From Thalassospira lucentensis (GTDB lineage: Bacteria; Pseudomonadota; Alphaproteobacteria; Rhodospirillales; Thalassospiraceae), in NCBI RefSeq assembly GCF_011806425.1, contig NZ_JAATOV010000001.1, positions 682,001-746,000 on the forward strand: a stretch of DNA of 64,000 bases, given 5' to 3'. How positions within the stretch are numbered: position 1 is the first letter of the stretch; each line of letters opens with the position of its first letter. The notes under the pieces are model-generated. The model saw nothing but the letters and a program-made list of their open reading frames with translations, was not told where the DNA came from and ran no database searches. Position numbers and translations under genes: made by a program. Below are positions 8,979-16,844 of the stretch, piece by piece.

Positions 8979-9848
8979 TCATTGCCCTAAATGAGCCTGC
9001 TGGGACTGCTGATGCAGCGACGTGGCCAAGGCCCTGATTTCGGACGCCGAAGACGGACCAAAACCAAGAATAGTAGATGATGAAACCGTCAGGACATGAC
9101 CATTGGCCACCGCCTTGTTCAGGCCCAGGACCGGATGGGCCTTAAGGCCGTCCATCCCGCCCAACTGATCAATTGTTGACTGGGTGACTAAAACGTAGTC
9201 CGACGCATCTGCGGCGATGATTTCCGATGACACCGGCTTAAAGCCATCAACATCATCCATACTATTGCGCCCACCAATCAGTTTGATGATTTCTGCGGCG
9301 GTTGTGCCGTTTCCGGCGGCAAGTGGTTTGCCATGTCCCACCACCATCAGAAACACGATGCTTGGGTGATTTTCGGTTGCAAGCTTCGACACACCGCCGA
9401 TGTCAGATTTGATCTTTGCGTTCAACTCTTTGGCTTTGTCTTGGCGGCCCAAGGCACCGGCGGCAATGCTGATGGCATCTGGCAAATTTTCCATCTGATC
9501 AAGCGACGGAAGTGTGACGATCTTAATGCCCAAATCGCTTAATTCTTTAAGGACCGGCTCTGGCCCGGCTTTCTCAACCGCGACAATCAAGTCGGGCTTC
9601 AAGCTAATGATCCCCTCGGACGCCAATTGGCGCATATAACCGACCTTGGGCAGGGATGACACCGTTTCAGGCCGTGTGCTGGTGGTATCGACCGCGATCA
9701 CGTCGTCACCTGCCCCAAGGGCAAAAACAATCTCGGTTGCTGGTGCGCCGACAGTAATCACACGCTGAGGTGCATCCTCGGCCAAGGCTGGCAAGCAAAA
9801 GCCAAGAAAACCAACAACAGCCAAGCTAAATCCAAAAATCGCGCGCAT
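8979..9848 (-). CDS. hmuT: Periplasmic haemin-binding protein HmuT
   Basis: A cluster A-II substrate-binding protein of 289 residues. A Sec signal peptide (hydrophobic AIFGFSLAVVGFLGFCLPALA) is followed by RVITVGAPATEIVFALGAGD, the characteristic opening of HmuT/BtuF proteins. It carries haem from the receptor to HmuUV. I place the start at ATG 9848, with GGCGGAG 6 nt upstream. The preceding GTG at 9851 directly abuts the hmuS stop. The cysteine in the signal peptide is not in a lipobox. Confidence 0.92.
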   Translation of the reverse strand: MRAIFGFSLAVVGFLGFCLPALAEDAPQRVITVGAPATEIVFALGAGDDVIAVDTTSTRPETVSSLPKVGYMRQLASEGIISLKPDLIVAVEKAGPEPVLKELSDLGIKIVTLPSLDQMENLPDAISIAAGALGRQDKAKELNAKIKSDIGGVSKLATENHPSIVFLMVVGHGKPLAAGNGTTAAEIIKLIGGRNSMDDVDGFKPVSSEIIAADASDYVLVTQSTIDQLGGMDGLKAHPVLGLNKAVANGHVLTVSSSTILGFGPSSASEIRALATSLHQQSQQAHLGQ

Positions 9849-9851
9849 CAC

Positions 9852-10925
9852 TTACTCCGCCGCCGACGCTGTTTCGGTTTCGAAACGGGGCATGCTTTCG
9901 GCCATTTTCTGCCATTCTGGGTTTTCCGGGTCTTTGGGTTTGCGTTCGCCACAGAAAATCGCAAAATTGTTCAGCTCGGCGTCATAAAGCTCGATCGTGG
10001 TGATCTGACCTTCACGGATTGGTTTGCGCACAAGCCACGCTTGGGCGATCAAATCCATGCGCAGATGCAATGTGAAGTTTGGATCCATAATATTGATCCA
10101 CGTGCCCATTTCACGAATGGTGTTGATCGGGCCGGTATGGATTTGAATGGCACCACTATTGCCGACAAAAACCATAATCGACAGATCGCTTTTTGCCGCC
10201 GTTTCCAGCAGTTTTTTAAGCGCGTCACCCCTAAGACGTTCGGCAAATTGACGCCCCACCAAACGCAAACCTTGGTGGCGACCGACGTTGAAATCCTTAA
10301 GCAACCCGTGGAACTGATGCACATCCGTCATGCGTTGCCAATGGGCGCGCAGGTTTTCAACGTCAACGTCGCTATCATTGGCCGTCACCTTTTCGGGCAA
10401 AGCTGGCAGGGTCTCGATGCCTGGGTTTTGATTATCGGATTTAAAATCGGCAATCAGTGCGTCATAGGCATCTTCGTTTGAGTTCCCCGTCAGGAAGACC
10501 TTATGAATGGCCCCTCCTTCATGGTCAAAAAACTGGAAGCTACGGCGTCGTCCTGCGCGCGGATGATGGGTTTCCACCGCAAATCCATGCCCCCAACGTC
10601 CCAAAAACAGGCGCAAATCAACATCCCCATTCAGCACAAGGCCCATCTCGCCATTAATACTGACTTTGCCGAACGTGCCGGTTTTCTCATGCACAACATT
10701 GACGTTACGGGTCAGAATTTTGACCTCACCCAGCTCTTCCAACCGGGAAATCAAATCCCCCCAGTCCGCATCAAGGCGCACAACATTTTGCCCAATGCCC
10801 GCAGCAACCAGCTCACCCTCGGTCAGGCCAAGCGCACTTGCGATATCAACCGCATATCCTTTGGCTTCGCCGGCGGAAAATGCGGACCAAGCTTCTTGTG
10901 GCGTTTTAAAATTGTTTTCAGTCAT
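9852..10925 (-). CDS. hmuS: Haemin-degrading/trafficking factor HmuS (ChuS family)
   Basis: A 357-residue cytoplasmic protein with the two-repeat HemS/ChuS fold. The repeats are seen as LEELGEVKILTRNVNVVHEKTG in the first half and the MVFVGNSGAIQIHTG region in the second. The VHQFHGLLKDF segment carries the histidines expected to ligate haem. It binds imported haem and either passes it on or opens the ring. GGAGG lies about 12 nt before the ATG at 10925. A hairpin separates it from the receptor gene upstream. Its place between receptor and hmuT is usual for hmu operons. Confidence 0.92.
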   Translation of the reverse strand: MTENNFKTPQEAWSAFSAGEAKGYAVDIASALGLTEGELVAAGIGQNVVRLDADWGDLISRLEELGEVKILTRNVNVVHEKTGTFGKVSINGEMGLVLNGDVDLRLFLGRWGHGFAVETHHPRAGRRRSFQFFDHEGGAIHKVFLTGNSNEDAYDALIADFKSDNQNPGIETLPALPEKVTANDSDVDVENLRAHWQRMTDVHQFHGLLKDFNVGRHQGLRLVGRQFAERLRGDALKKLLETAAKSDLSIMVFVGNSGAIQIHTGPINTIREMGTWINIMDPNFTLHLRMDLIAQAWLVRKPIREGQITTIELYDAELNNFAIFCGERKPKDPENPEWQKMAESMPRFETETASAAE

Positions 10926-10946
10926 GGCGATTAAGTACCTCCTTAA

Positions 10947-10981
10947 AGATCAGACGATGCAGAAGTCGCGCCGTCTGATCT
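10947..10981 (-). other. Intercistronic inverted repeat between the haem receptor and hmuS
   Basis: A perfect 10-bp inverted repeat, AGATCAGACG (10947-10956) and CGTCTGATCT (10972-10981), separated by 15 nt. It has no T-tract on the minus strand, so it is not a clean terminator. It could protect the upstream message or reduce transcription into hmuSTUV. The repeat is seen directly; its role is inferred. Confidence 0.5.
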
Positions 10982-10988
10982 GAAGTGA

Positions 10989-13055
10989 TTAGAATTTCAT
11001 GCTTGCGGAAATTTTGACGTTGCGGCCCGGCTCATACAGGGTGGCAGCACTGGTGCGGTATTTCTGATCGAGGATGTTATCCACACCGAAATTCACGGTC
11101 AGACCATTGACGACGTCATCAGCCTGCCAGTTGGCAAACAGATCGAATGTCGCATACCCATCGCGTTCATCTTCTCCGTCTGGCACCCGTTTTTGCGCGT
11201 CGACCATATTGGCCCGTCCGCCGACTTCGACACCGTGATCGACAAAGCGATACCCGCCAGAAAGCGAAACCTTATCGCCGGAAATATTGGACAGATATTC
11301 ACCCGTCCGGGCGTTTTCCCCGCGGATGCGCGCCGCGGCAATGCCGGCAAACATAACGCCGGTGTCATAGTTTAATTCCGCCTCAAAACCCTTGATTTCG
11401 GCTTCGGGCAGATTTGAACTGGTTGTCGTTCCCGCCATGATATCGGTTGATTGTTCGATATAATCTTCGACCTTGTTGCGGAAATAGGACACCTTGGCGC
11501 GCAACGCATCGCCACCAACAAACAGGTCATCGGCCTTAAAGTTAGAGCCAAATTCCCATGTTTTGGCCGTTTCGGCATCCAGATCAGGGTTGGGAACAAA
11601 GAAGTTGTCCGGGCCAAAGCCACCCAGCGAGAAATGAAGCCCGTCATTGTAAAGCTGATTTAGCGACGGGGCGTTAAAGGCCTCGGCATAGCTAACATAG
11701 GGCTGGAACCAGTTGGTCACGCGGTAGCTTGCTGAAAAGCGCGGCGAGATTGCTTGATCACTGCGATCTTCCTGACCATCCGCCGACAAATCAAAGGAAT
11801 CAAACCGAACACCTGCACCCAATTCAAGGCGGTCGGTCACCGCATAGGTATTGTCGATATAAACCCCTGAAATCAGCATTTCGGCATCTGGATACCACCC
11901 CGGCGTTGGCGCGCCGTCACGACGCCCTTCTTGGCTATCTTCAAAAATCTCGCCGCCAAGGGTGGTGAACAGCTCTCCGCCCGCCAGATCAAACCGAACC
12001 GTGTTGCTACCTTCCAGCCCGATTGTTTGAAGTTCGCGCTTATCATCGCGGCCATCACTGATACGGACTTCATGGATGTCACTATCCATGCCATACAGCC
12101 GCACTTCCGCATCCACCCAATCATTAGCACTGTCATCATACTCATAGCCAATAACAGCCGTGGTCTGCGTGCTTTCGCGATCCGTCAAATTGGAAATGCT
12201 GGTCCCGTCGGGGGCAGATGGCAATTCATGATCGTCGCTGTATCTTTGCAATGACAAAGTCAGGCGGCTAACGTCATTGATATCAAGCCCCGCCTTAAGC
12301 AATCCGTTGACGTAATCATCATCGGTAAAGGGTTGCTCTTCGCCGTTTCCCGCCTCGAAATCATCGGTATTCTTGCGCGTAATGCTTAAAAGAACGTCCG
12401 TATTATCGGTCGGTCGGCCATAAGCCATGCCGTTCCATGTCATGCCGTGATCGACCGACGTGTAACCGGCTTTAACTCGGGCACCAATCTTTTCACCTGG
12501 CTCAAGCATGTCGTTGGCATCAATTGTCGTTAAGGCCAACACACCGCCAAGCGCACCGGTGCCCTGCATGGTCGATGCGGGCCCGCGGTAAACCTCGGCC
12601 TGTTTGATCAGTTCAGGATCGATAAAAAGCCCGCCCTTATGCCCGACATTCAGGTTTGCACGCGCACCATCAACACGAATGACAACGCGGTTATCGGTAA
12701 GCCCGCGAATGATCGGCATCTGAACGGTGCTGCGTGGCCCACCGGCAATCTCAACACCCGGTGTCCCGCGCAAAATATCGGCAAGATTATCAGGTTGACG
12801 ACGTTGAATTTCAGCATGATCAACAATCGAAATCGATGCAGGCGCATCAATTGCAAGGGTTTCGGTTTTACTTGCAGTGACCGAAATCGCATCAAGCGTG
12901 ATGGTCTTGTCAGGCATAGATTTCAGCCCGTCACCGGACGCTTGATCAACCGCTTGTGTTTGGGTGGAAGTTGCTTGTTGGGCGTTGGCAGAAATGCTCA
13001 GCGCTAGTATGGAAACTGTCGCCATCAGAAAGCGCGCAGAAGTGGTTCGAACCAT
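10989..13055 (-). CDS. hmuR: TonB-dependent haem/haemoglobin outer-membrane receptor
   Basis: A 688-residue outer-membrane receptor. The signal peptide ends near ALSISANAQQ. A TonB-box-like segment (TLDAISVTA) is followed by a plug domain (about 70-185, with LADILRGTPGVEIAGG) and a 22-strand-type barrel ending in aromatic Phe (ISASMKF). The FNAPSLNQLY and NPDLDAETAKTWEFG elements correspond to the FRAP and NPNL boxes of haem receptors, with Asn replacing Arg in the first. Its position after hemP and before hmuS supports haem as ligand. Symbol by analogy with hmu operons. Confidence 0.9.
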   Translation of the reverse strand: MVRTTSARFLMATVSILALSISANAQQATSTQTQAVDQASGDGLKSMPDKTITLDAISVTASKTETLAIDAPASISIVDHAEIQRRQPDNLADILRGTPGVEIAGGPRSTVQMPIIRGLTDNRVVIRVDGARANLNVGHKGGLFIDPELIKQAEVYRGPASTMQGTGALGGVLALTTIDANDMLEPGEKIGARVKAGYTSVDHGMTWNGMAYGRPTDNTDVLLSITRKNTDDFEAGNGEEQPFTDDDYVNGLLKAGLDINDVSRLTLSLQRYSDDHELPSAPDGTSISNLTDRESTQTTAVIGYEYDDSANDWVDAEVRLYGMDSDIHEVRISDGRDDKRELQTIGLEGSNTVRFDLAGGELFTTLGGEIFEDSQEGRRDGAPTPGWYPDAEMLISGVYIDNTYAVTDRLELGAGVRFDSFDLSADGQEDRSDQAISPRFSASYRVTNWFQPYVSYAEAFNAPSLNQLYNDGLHFSLGGFGPDNFFVPNPDLDAETAKTWEFGSNFKADDLFVGGDALRAKVSYFRNKVEDYIEQSTDIMAGTTTSSNLPEAEIKGFEAELNYDTGVMFAGIAAARIRGENARTGEYLSNISGDKVSLSGGYRFVDHGVEVGGRANMVDAQKRVPDGEDERDGYATFDLFANWQADDVVNGLTVNFGVDNILDQKYRTSAATLYEPGRNVKISASMKF

Positions 13056-13179
13056 GATGTTCCCCTGTAAGGCAGCTTTGGACCATTTTTGGGCTGGCTG
13101 GCTGGCTTGTGCGGGGCACTGGCGCGCTGGCTGGCGAATTTATTGAATATTTAAGGAAGGTTAGCGTCGGGTGACGCTG

Positions 13180-13347
13180 TTATTTTGTCAGGATCAATTT
13201 GTTGTTTGACGTCAAACGCAGGTGATATTCATCGCCTTGATGAACAATGATAATTTCCCGAGCATCCCCCATCAAATCACTGACGTTCATTTGTTTAACC
13301 GCGCCGGTTTTTTCCGCCTTTTGCGGTTTGGCTGCGATGTCGGGCAT
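13180..13347 (-). CDS. hemP: Small haemin uptake protein HemP
   Basis: A 55-residue protein. The C-terminal two thirds match HemP/HmuP: the conserved core reads DLMGDAREIIIVHQGDEYHL and ends LRLTSNNKLILTK. HemP family members are needed for haem receptor expression or haem use in several proteobacteria. The frame stays open further upstream, but AAGGAG a few nt before the ATG at 13347 fixes the start. The first ATG of the open frame (13446) would place the promoter inside the gene. It is the first gene of the haem operon. Confidence 0.9.
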   Translation of the reverse strand: MPDIAAKPQKAEKTGAVKQMNVSDLMGDAREIIIVHQGDEYHLRLTSNNKLILTK

Positions 13348-13377
13348 CGCAAACTCCTTGCGTTCATGAATGTTATT

Positions 13378-13392
13378 AATAATGATTTGCAT
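13378..13392. promoter_or_regulatory. Fur-box-like site in front of hemP
   Basis: AATAATGATTTGCAT (plus strand) matches 12 of 15 positions of the classical Fur half-box GATAATGATTATCAT. It lies immediately downstream of the predicted -10, over the likely transcription start, where an iron-loaded repressor would block initiation. The match is seen directly. Control by Fur rather than Irr or another iron regulator is an inference. Confidence 0.5.
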
Positions 13393-13393
13393 C

Positions 13394-13422
13394 TCTATAT
13401 TCTTATTGCGAATGCAAGTCAA
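13394..13422 (-). promoter_or_regulatory. Predicted sigma-70 promoter of the haem operon
   Basis: On the minus strand TTGACT (-35, 13417-13422) is separated by exactly 17 bp from TATAGA (-10, 13394-13399), about 47 nt upstream of the hemP ATG. The neighbouring Fur-like box supports it. Confidence 0.6.
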
Positions 13423-13452
13423 GTTCACGTCTGTGAGCTTTCTCACAACACG

Positions 13453-13488
13453 AAAAACCCCGCCATGATCAGTTCATGCCGGGGTTTT
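13453..13488 (-). terminator. Rho-independent terminator downstream of the MFS gene
   Basis: The arms AAAACCCCG (13454-13462) and CGGGGTTTT (13480-13488) form a 9-bp stem with a 17-nt loop. Read leftward the stem ends in a run of five T. It insulates hemP from the MFS transcript on the same strand. Confidence 0.75.
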
Positions 13489-13512
13489 GTGCTGATCTAG
13501 TTTTCGGGGTGT

Positions 13513-14739
13513 TTATTCGGTGCCGATTTTTTCGGGTGATCCGGCCCGCATCGCAGCAAAGATCTGGACCGCAACCACGACAAACAGGAACCAAAGTGCA
13601 ACCTGCCAATCCCCCAAAAGGTCGTGCAGTGCACCAAACAAAACTGGACCGATCGCAGCAAACAAATAGCCCACCGATTGCGCCATCCCGGAAAGACGGG
13701 CCGAGGTTTGCGGATCCGCCCCACGCATCCCGACAAGGGTCAAGGCAATGCTGATCATGCTGCCCTGCCCAAGGCCAAGGCACACCGCCCATACATACGG
13801 GAACGAAGTTGTTGCAAAAACAAAGCCCGGCACGGCGATCATCAGCGGGATATGCAAGCACAGCATCGCCAGCTTTTTATTGCGGAACTTCGAATAAATC
13901 AGCGGTGCCCCAAAGGCGGCGGGAATCCCAAACACGTTAAACAGGGTTAAAAGCGTGGCGGCTTCGCCCTCGCTCATGCCTTGATCAATGAACACTTTGG
14001 CGATCCAGGCGGTGCCGGTATAAAACATCAAAGACTGGCACCCAAAAAACAGGGCCAACCACCATGCTTCGACATTTTTCCACAATGATATTTTGACCAA
14101 ATTGGACGGCACAACCGCCTTATGGCGGTATCGAAGCATCGGCAGCCAGCAAACAAACGCAATTGCGGCAAACACCGCCCATACCCCAAGTGACCAGCGC
14201 CAGTCACCATCCGCCGCGTTCCGAATTGGAATTGCCGAAAAGGCCGCAATGGTCGCACCGGTCGACATGGTAAAGGTATAAAGTGCTGTCACCAGCGCCA
14301 CACGCGCTGGAAAACTGCGCCGCACCAAAGACGGTGTCAGGACATTTAAAACCGCGATGGCAGCGCCCAGAATAATCGTGCCAACCACCATAATGCCATA
14401 GGCACCGGTGGCACGAAGCCCCTGCCCGATGGCAATGAACAGCAACATCGCAAGCAAGGTGGCCTCAAGGCCAAAGCGCTGACCCAAACGCGGGGCAAAG
14501 ATTGATAACACCCCAAAGCTTAGAACAGGAAGCGTGGTCAGAAGGCCAAGCTGTGTTCCCGAAAGAGCAAGGTCATTGCCGATAATCTCGGCCAGCGGTC
14601 CAAGGCCGACAATGCTGCCGCGCATATTGGCGGCCAACAGCAAGATTGCGATCAAAAATCCAATATGCGCGCCAAGGCGATGAAACCCGCGCCCGGATTT
14701 GTCGTCCGGGTCTGGTTGTGGGGCATGTTGGTTGGTCAT
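13513..14739 (-). CDS. MFS transporter of the CynX/NimT type
   Basis: A 408-residue, 12-span major facilitator protein of the cyanate/nitroimidazole transporter-like branch. The early segment LLLAANMRGSIVGLGPLAEII and the FGVLSIFAPRLGQRFGLE loop are typical of that branch. The substrate is unknown. The ATG at 14739 has GGAG 8 nt upstream. The frame is open from an earlier ATG at 14799, which lacks a good ribosome site. It is 75 nt downstream of a LysE-family gene on the same strand and ends in the terminator at 13453-13488. Confidence 0.8.
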   Translation of the reverse strand: MTNQHAPQPDPDDKSGRGFHRLGAHIGFLIAILLLAANMRGSIVGLGPLAEIIGNDLALSGTQLGLLTTLPVLSFGVLSIFAPRLGQRFGLEATLLAMLLFIAIGQGLRATGAYGIMVVGTIILGAAIAVLNVLTPSLVRRSFPARVALVTALYTFTMSTGATIAAFSAIPIRNAADGDWRWSLGVWAVFAAIAFVCWLPMLRYRHKAVVPSNLVKISLWKNVEAWWLALFFGCQSLMFYTGTAWIAKVFIDQGMSEGEAATLLTLFNVFGIPAAFGAPLIYSKFRNKKLAMLCLHIPLMIAVPGFVFATTSFPYVWAVCLGLGQGSMISIALTLVGMRGADPQTSARLSGMAQSVGYLFAAIGPVLFGALHDLLGDWQVALWFLFVVVAVQIFAAMRAGSPEKIGTE

Positions 14740-14814
14740 TCGGTGGCTCCGATCAGAAGTCGATTTTGTCCGTGGTGGCGGCAAAATGGAAAGAATCAAA
14801 TTATATACGCAAGG

Positions 14815-15447
14815 TCACAGCGGCGAGATACCCCAAAGGACCCGCAAGGCGACAAGGACAAACAAAACCGCGATAATGCGTTCAATCCACGGGGCGTGAT
14901 CACGTAACCACGGCAAGACAGCCCCATGCGAAAGGCCGATCGCGACCAGGCAATACCATCCCGCATCAATCGCCGCGGCAGTAAAGGCCAGCAAGAACTT
15001 GCCGCCCCATTCAAAATCAGGGGATACGAACTGGCTAAACAGCGCCAAAAAGAACAATGCGATTTTGGGATTAAGAAACGCGATCATGAACCCGTCACGC
15101 GCCGCCTGTATCAAAGACCCGGAAAGGTTCCCGTTCCGCGCGACGGTAAATTTTTCCCCTGATCCGGCCGCGCGCCATGCCTTGATGGCAAGCCAAATCA
15201 GATAAAGCGCGCCCAGAATGCTGACCGCATTGTGAAATACCGGAACGGTCTGAAACAGGATGCCAAGCCCCGTCATCGTGATGACGGCGTAAAATCCGAT
15301 GCCCAATCCATGCGCCACCGCACAGGCGAAACCGGCCTGACGCGATTGGCCGACAGAATAGCGCAACACAACGGCCAAACTGGGCCCAGGCGTCATCGCA
15401 CCCAAAATACAAATGGTTGCAACAGACAACCACGCGGCAAAGCTCAT
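14815..15447 (-). CDS. LysE/RhtB-family amino-acid exporter
   Basis: A 210-residue membrane protein with six hydrophobic segments. The family hallmark GAMTPGPSLAVVLRYSVGQ is near the N-terminus and FLNPKIALFFLALFSQF is in the middle. Members export amino acids or homoserine-lactone-like compounds, and the specific substrate is not evident. I set the start at ATG 15447, preceded by GGGGAA. An upstream in-frame start at 15525 would add 26 residues that do not resemble the family. It probably shares a transcript with the MFS gene. Confidence 0.85.
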   Translation of the reverse strand: MSFAAWLSVATICILGAMTPGPSLAVVLRYSVGQSRQAGFACAVAHGLGIGFYAVITMTGLGILFQTVPVFHNAVSILGALYLIWLAIKAWRAAGSGEKFTVARNGNLSGSLIQAARDGFMIAFLNPKIALFFLALFSQFVSPDFEWGGKFLLAFTAAAIDAGWYCLVAIGLSHGAVLPWLRDHAPWIERIIAVLFVLVALRVLWGISPL

Positions 15448-15798
15448 GACGGTTCCCCAAAGTGGCGGAACAAAACGCCCCGCCGTGATTGCCGACTTTA
15501 TGCGCCAGCTTTGTTTGATCGCCAAGCTATCGGCTTGTCAGAATCGTTTCAATGTAAATGAAGGCCATTAAAACCTGTATCAGATGCAGCCCTGCCCCAT
15601 TTTCTGCATGATCACTTCCGACATTGCGCAACCACTTAACCGGGCATATCGATTTTTTTATCAATTAAAGCGTTTTAATTTCAGCACCTTATTTGCAATT
15701 CAACTGTCGCTTTCGTAATTTGTTTTACGTTAACGTCACTTTGCGCTAAAATTTCGACACAAACATAAAAAAACACCGTCTTTAAGAGGGAGGCGTTC
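15448..15798. promoter_or_regulatory. Divergent intergenic region with candidate promoter of the SCP2-FadL unit
   Basis: A 351-bp AT-rich gap with no gene. On the plus strand TTGCAA (15693-15698), a 17-bp spacer and TAATTT (15716-15721) form a plausible promoter. The LiuR-like palindrome starts 2 bp downstream, in a repressing position. I see no clear promoter for the leftward LysE gene. Confidence 0.4.
15724..15739. promoter_or_regulatory. LiuR-like operator, copy 1
   Basis: TTTACGTTAACGTCAC is one of three near-identical palindromes in the window (others at 18200 and 19962). It differs from the perfect copy at two positions in the right arm. It lies just after the predicted promoter for the SCP2/DUF6134/FadL genes. 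Confidence 0.65.
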
Positions 15799-16095
15799 GT
15801 GGATGACATCCTCGAAACCGTAAAAGAAAAGCTTCCACAATTGCGTGGTTTGAATGCTGTCGTCGCCTTTGATTGCGGCGAGGATGGTCAGATTGTTGTC
15901 GATGCCACCGGCGATGAACCGGAAATCACCGATGACGACCTGTCTGACGCAGACTGTGTTCTTAAGATCAAAAAAGCCAACCTCGAAAAGCTGATCGCTG
16001 GCAAGCTTGATCCAATGCTTGCCTTCACCATGGGCAAACTAAAGATCAAAGGATCCATGGGCGTTGCCGCGAAATTGTCTTCGATGCTTGATTAG
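15799..16095 (+). CDS. SCP2 sterol-binding-domain protein
   Basis: A 98-residue protein consisting of a single SCP2 fold. The pattern DADCVLKIKKANLEKLIAGKL, then AFTMGKLKIKGSMGVAAKL, is typical of the family. SCP2 domains bind acyl chains or acyl-CoA and may carry lipid in the cytoplasm. The GTG start is supported by GAGGGAGG about 6 nt upstream. It heads a likely unit with a DUF6134-like protein and FadL behind a LiuR-like operator, so a role in fatty-acid handling is likely (inference). Confidence 0.85.
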   Translation: MDDILETVKEKLPQLRGLNAVVAFDCGEDGQIVVDATGDEPEITDDDLSDADCVLKIKKANLEKLIAGKLDPMLAFTMGKLKIKGSMGVAAKLSSMLD

Positions 16096-16121
16096 GTCTC
16101 TTTTACGGTTCGGGGGAACCC

Positions 16122-16775
16122 ATGCGAAAAAGCGTTTTAAAACAGACCATAGCGGCCTTGGTTTTTGGGACTGCCCTTATCGCGGTGCCCACATTCTCTT
16201 ATGCGGATGAAGTCCTGAATTTTCATGTCCTTAAAGGCGGCGAAAAAATTGGATATGAAAAAATCGAAATCACGGATACGGAAAATGGCCGCACCGTTAA
16301 AATCACCGGAAAGACCGATGTGACGGTGCTTTTTGTCGATTACCATTACGCACACGAACGCACCGAGAAATGGGAAAACAACCAGATCGTCTCGGTCGAG
16401 GCCAAAACCAGTGAAGACGACAAAACATACGATTTTTCAGTAAGCTATCAGGATGATTGCTATGAAATTTCTGGAAAGCATGTCGATGAGCGTAAGGCCT
16501 GTAACGGCGCCTGGCCTGTCAGCATGTGGAAGGAAGACGTCACAGGAAAAACGTATCTCTATAGCGTCATTAACGCCGAACCATATGAGGTCAAAACCAA
16601 GAAGGTCGGTGACGAAACACTTATGATCGAAAACCGGGAAACACCGGCGGTCCACTATGTGATGACCGGGGATGCCGAGCGCAAACTCTGGTACGACAAA
16701 AACGGAAAACTGCTCAAAACCAGCTTAAAAAAAGAGGGTTACGACATCGACTTTATAAGAGTTGATGCCCAATAA
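16122..16775 (+). CDS. Exported DUF6134-like protein
   Basis: A 217-residue protein with a clear Sec signal peptide (hydrophobic stretch ending TFSYADEV), so it should be periplasmic. The mature part is beta-rich, with ETR-like strands such as GGEKIGYEKIEITDTENGR and a late WYDKNGKLLKTSLKKEG. This fits DUF6134, whose function is unknown. Two cysteines (YQDDCYEIS and ERKACNGAW) could form a disulphide. GGGGGAA precedes the ATG at 16122. It sits between an SCP2 protein and FadL, so lipid handling at the envelope is a fair guess only. Confidence 0.6.
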   Translation: MRKSVLKQTIAALVFGTALIAVPTFSYADEVLNFHVLKGGEKIGYEKIEITDTENGRTVKITGKTDVTVLFVDYHYAHERTEKWENNQIVSVEAKTSEDDKTYDFSVSYQDDCYEISGKHVDERKACNGAWPVSMWKEDVTGKTYLYSVINAEPYEVKTKKVGDETLMIENRETPAVHYVMTGDAERKLWYDKNGKLLKTSLKKEGYDIDFIRVDAQ

Positions 16776-16844
16776 AAAATTACCAACCAAAAGTTTCATT
16801 TAGAAAATCGCCAACGAGCGAAGATCGTGTTCAGGGAGGAACAA

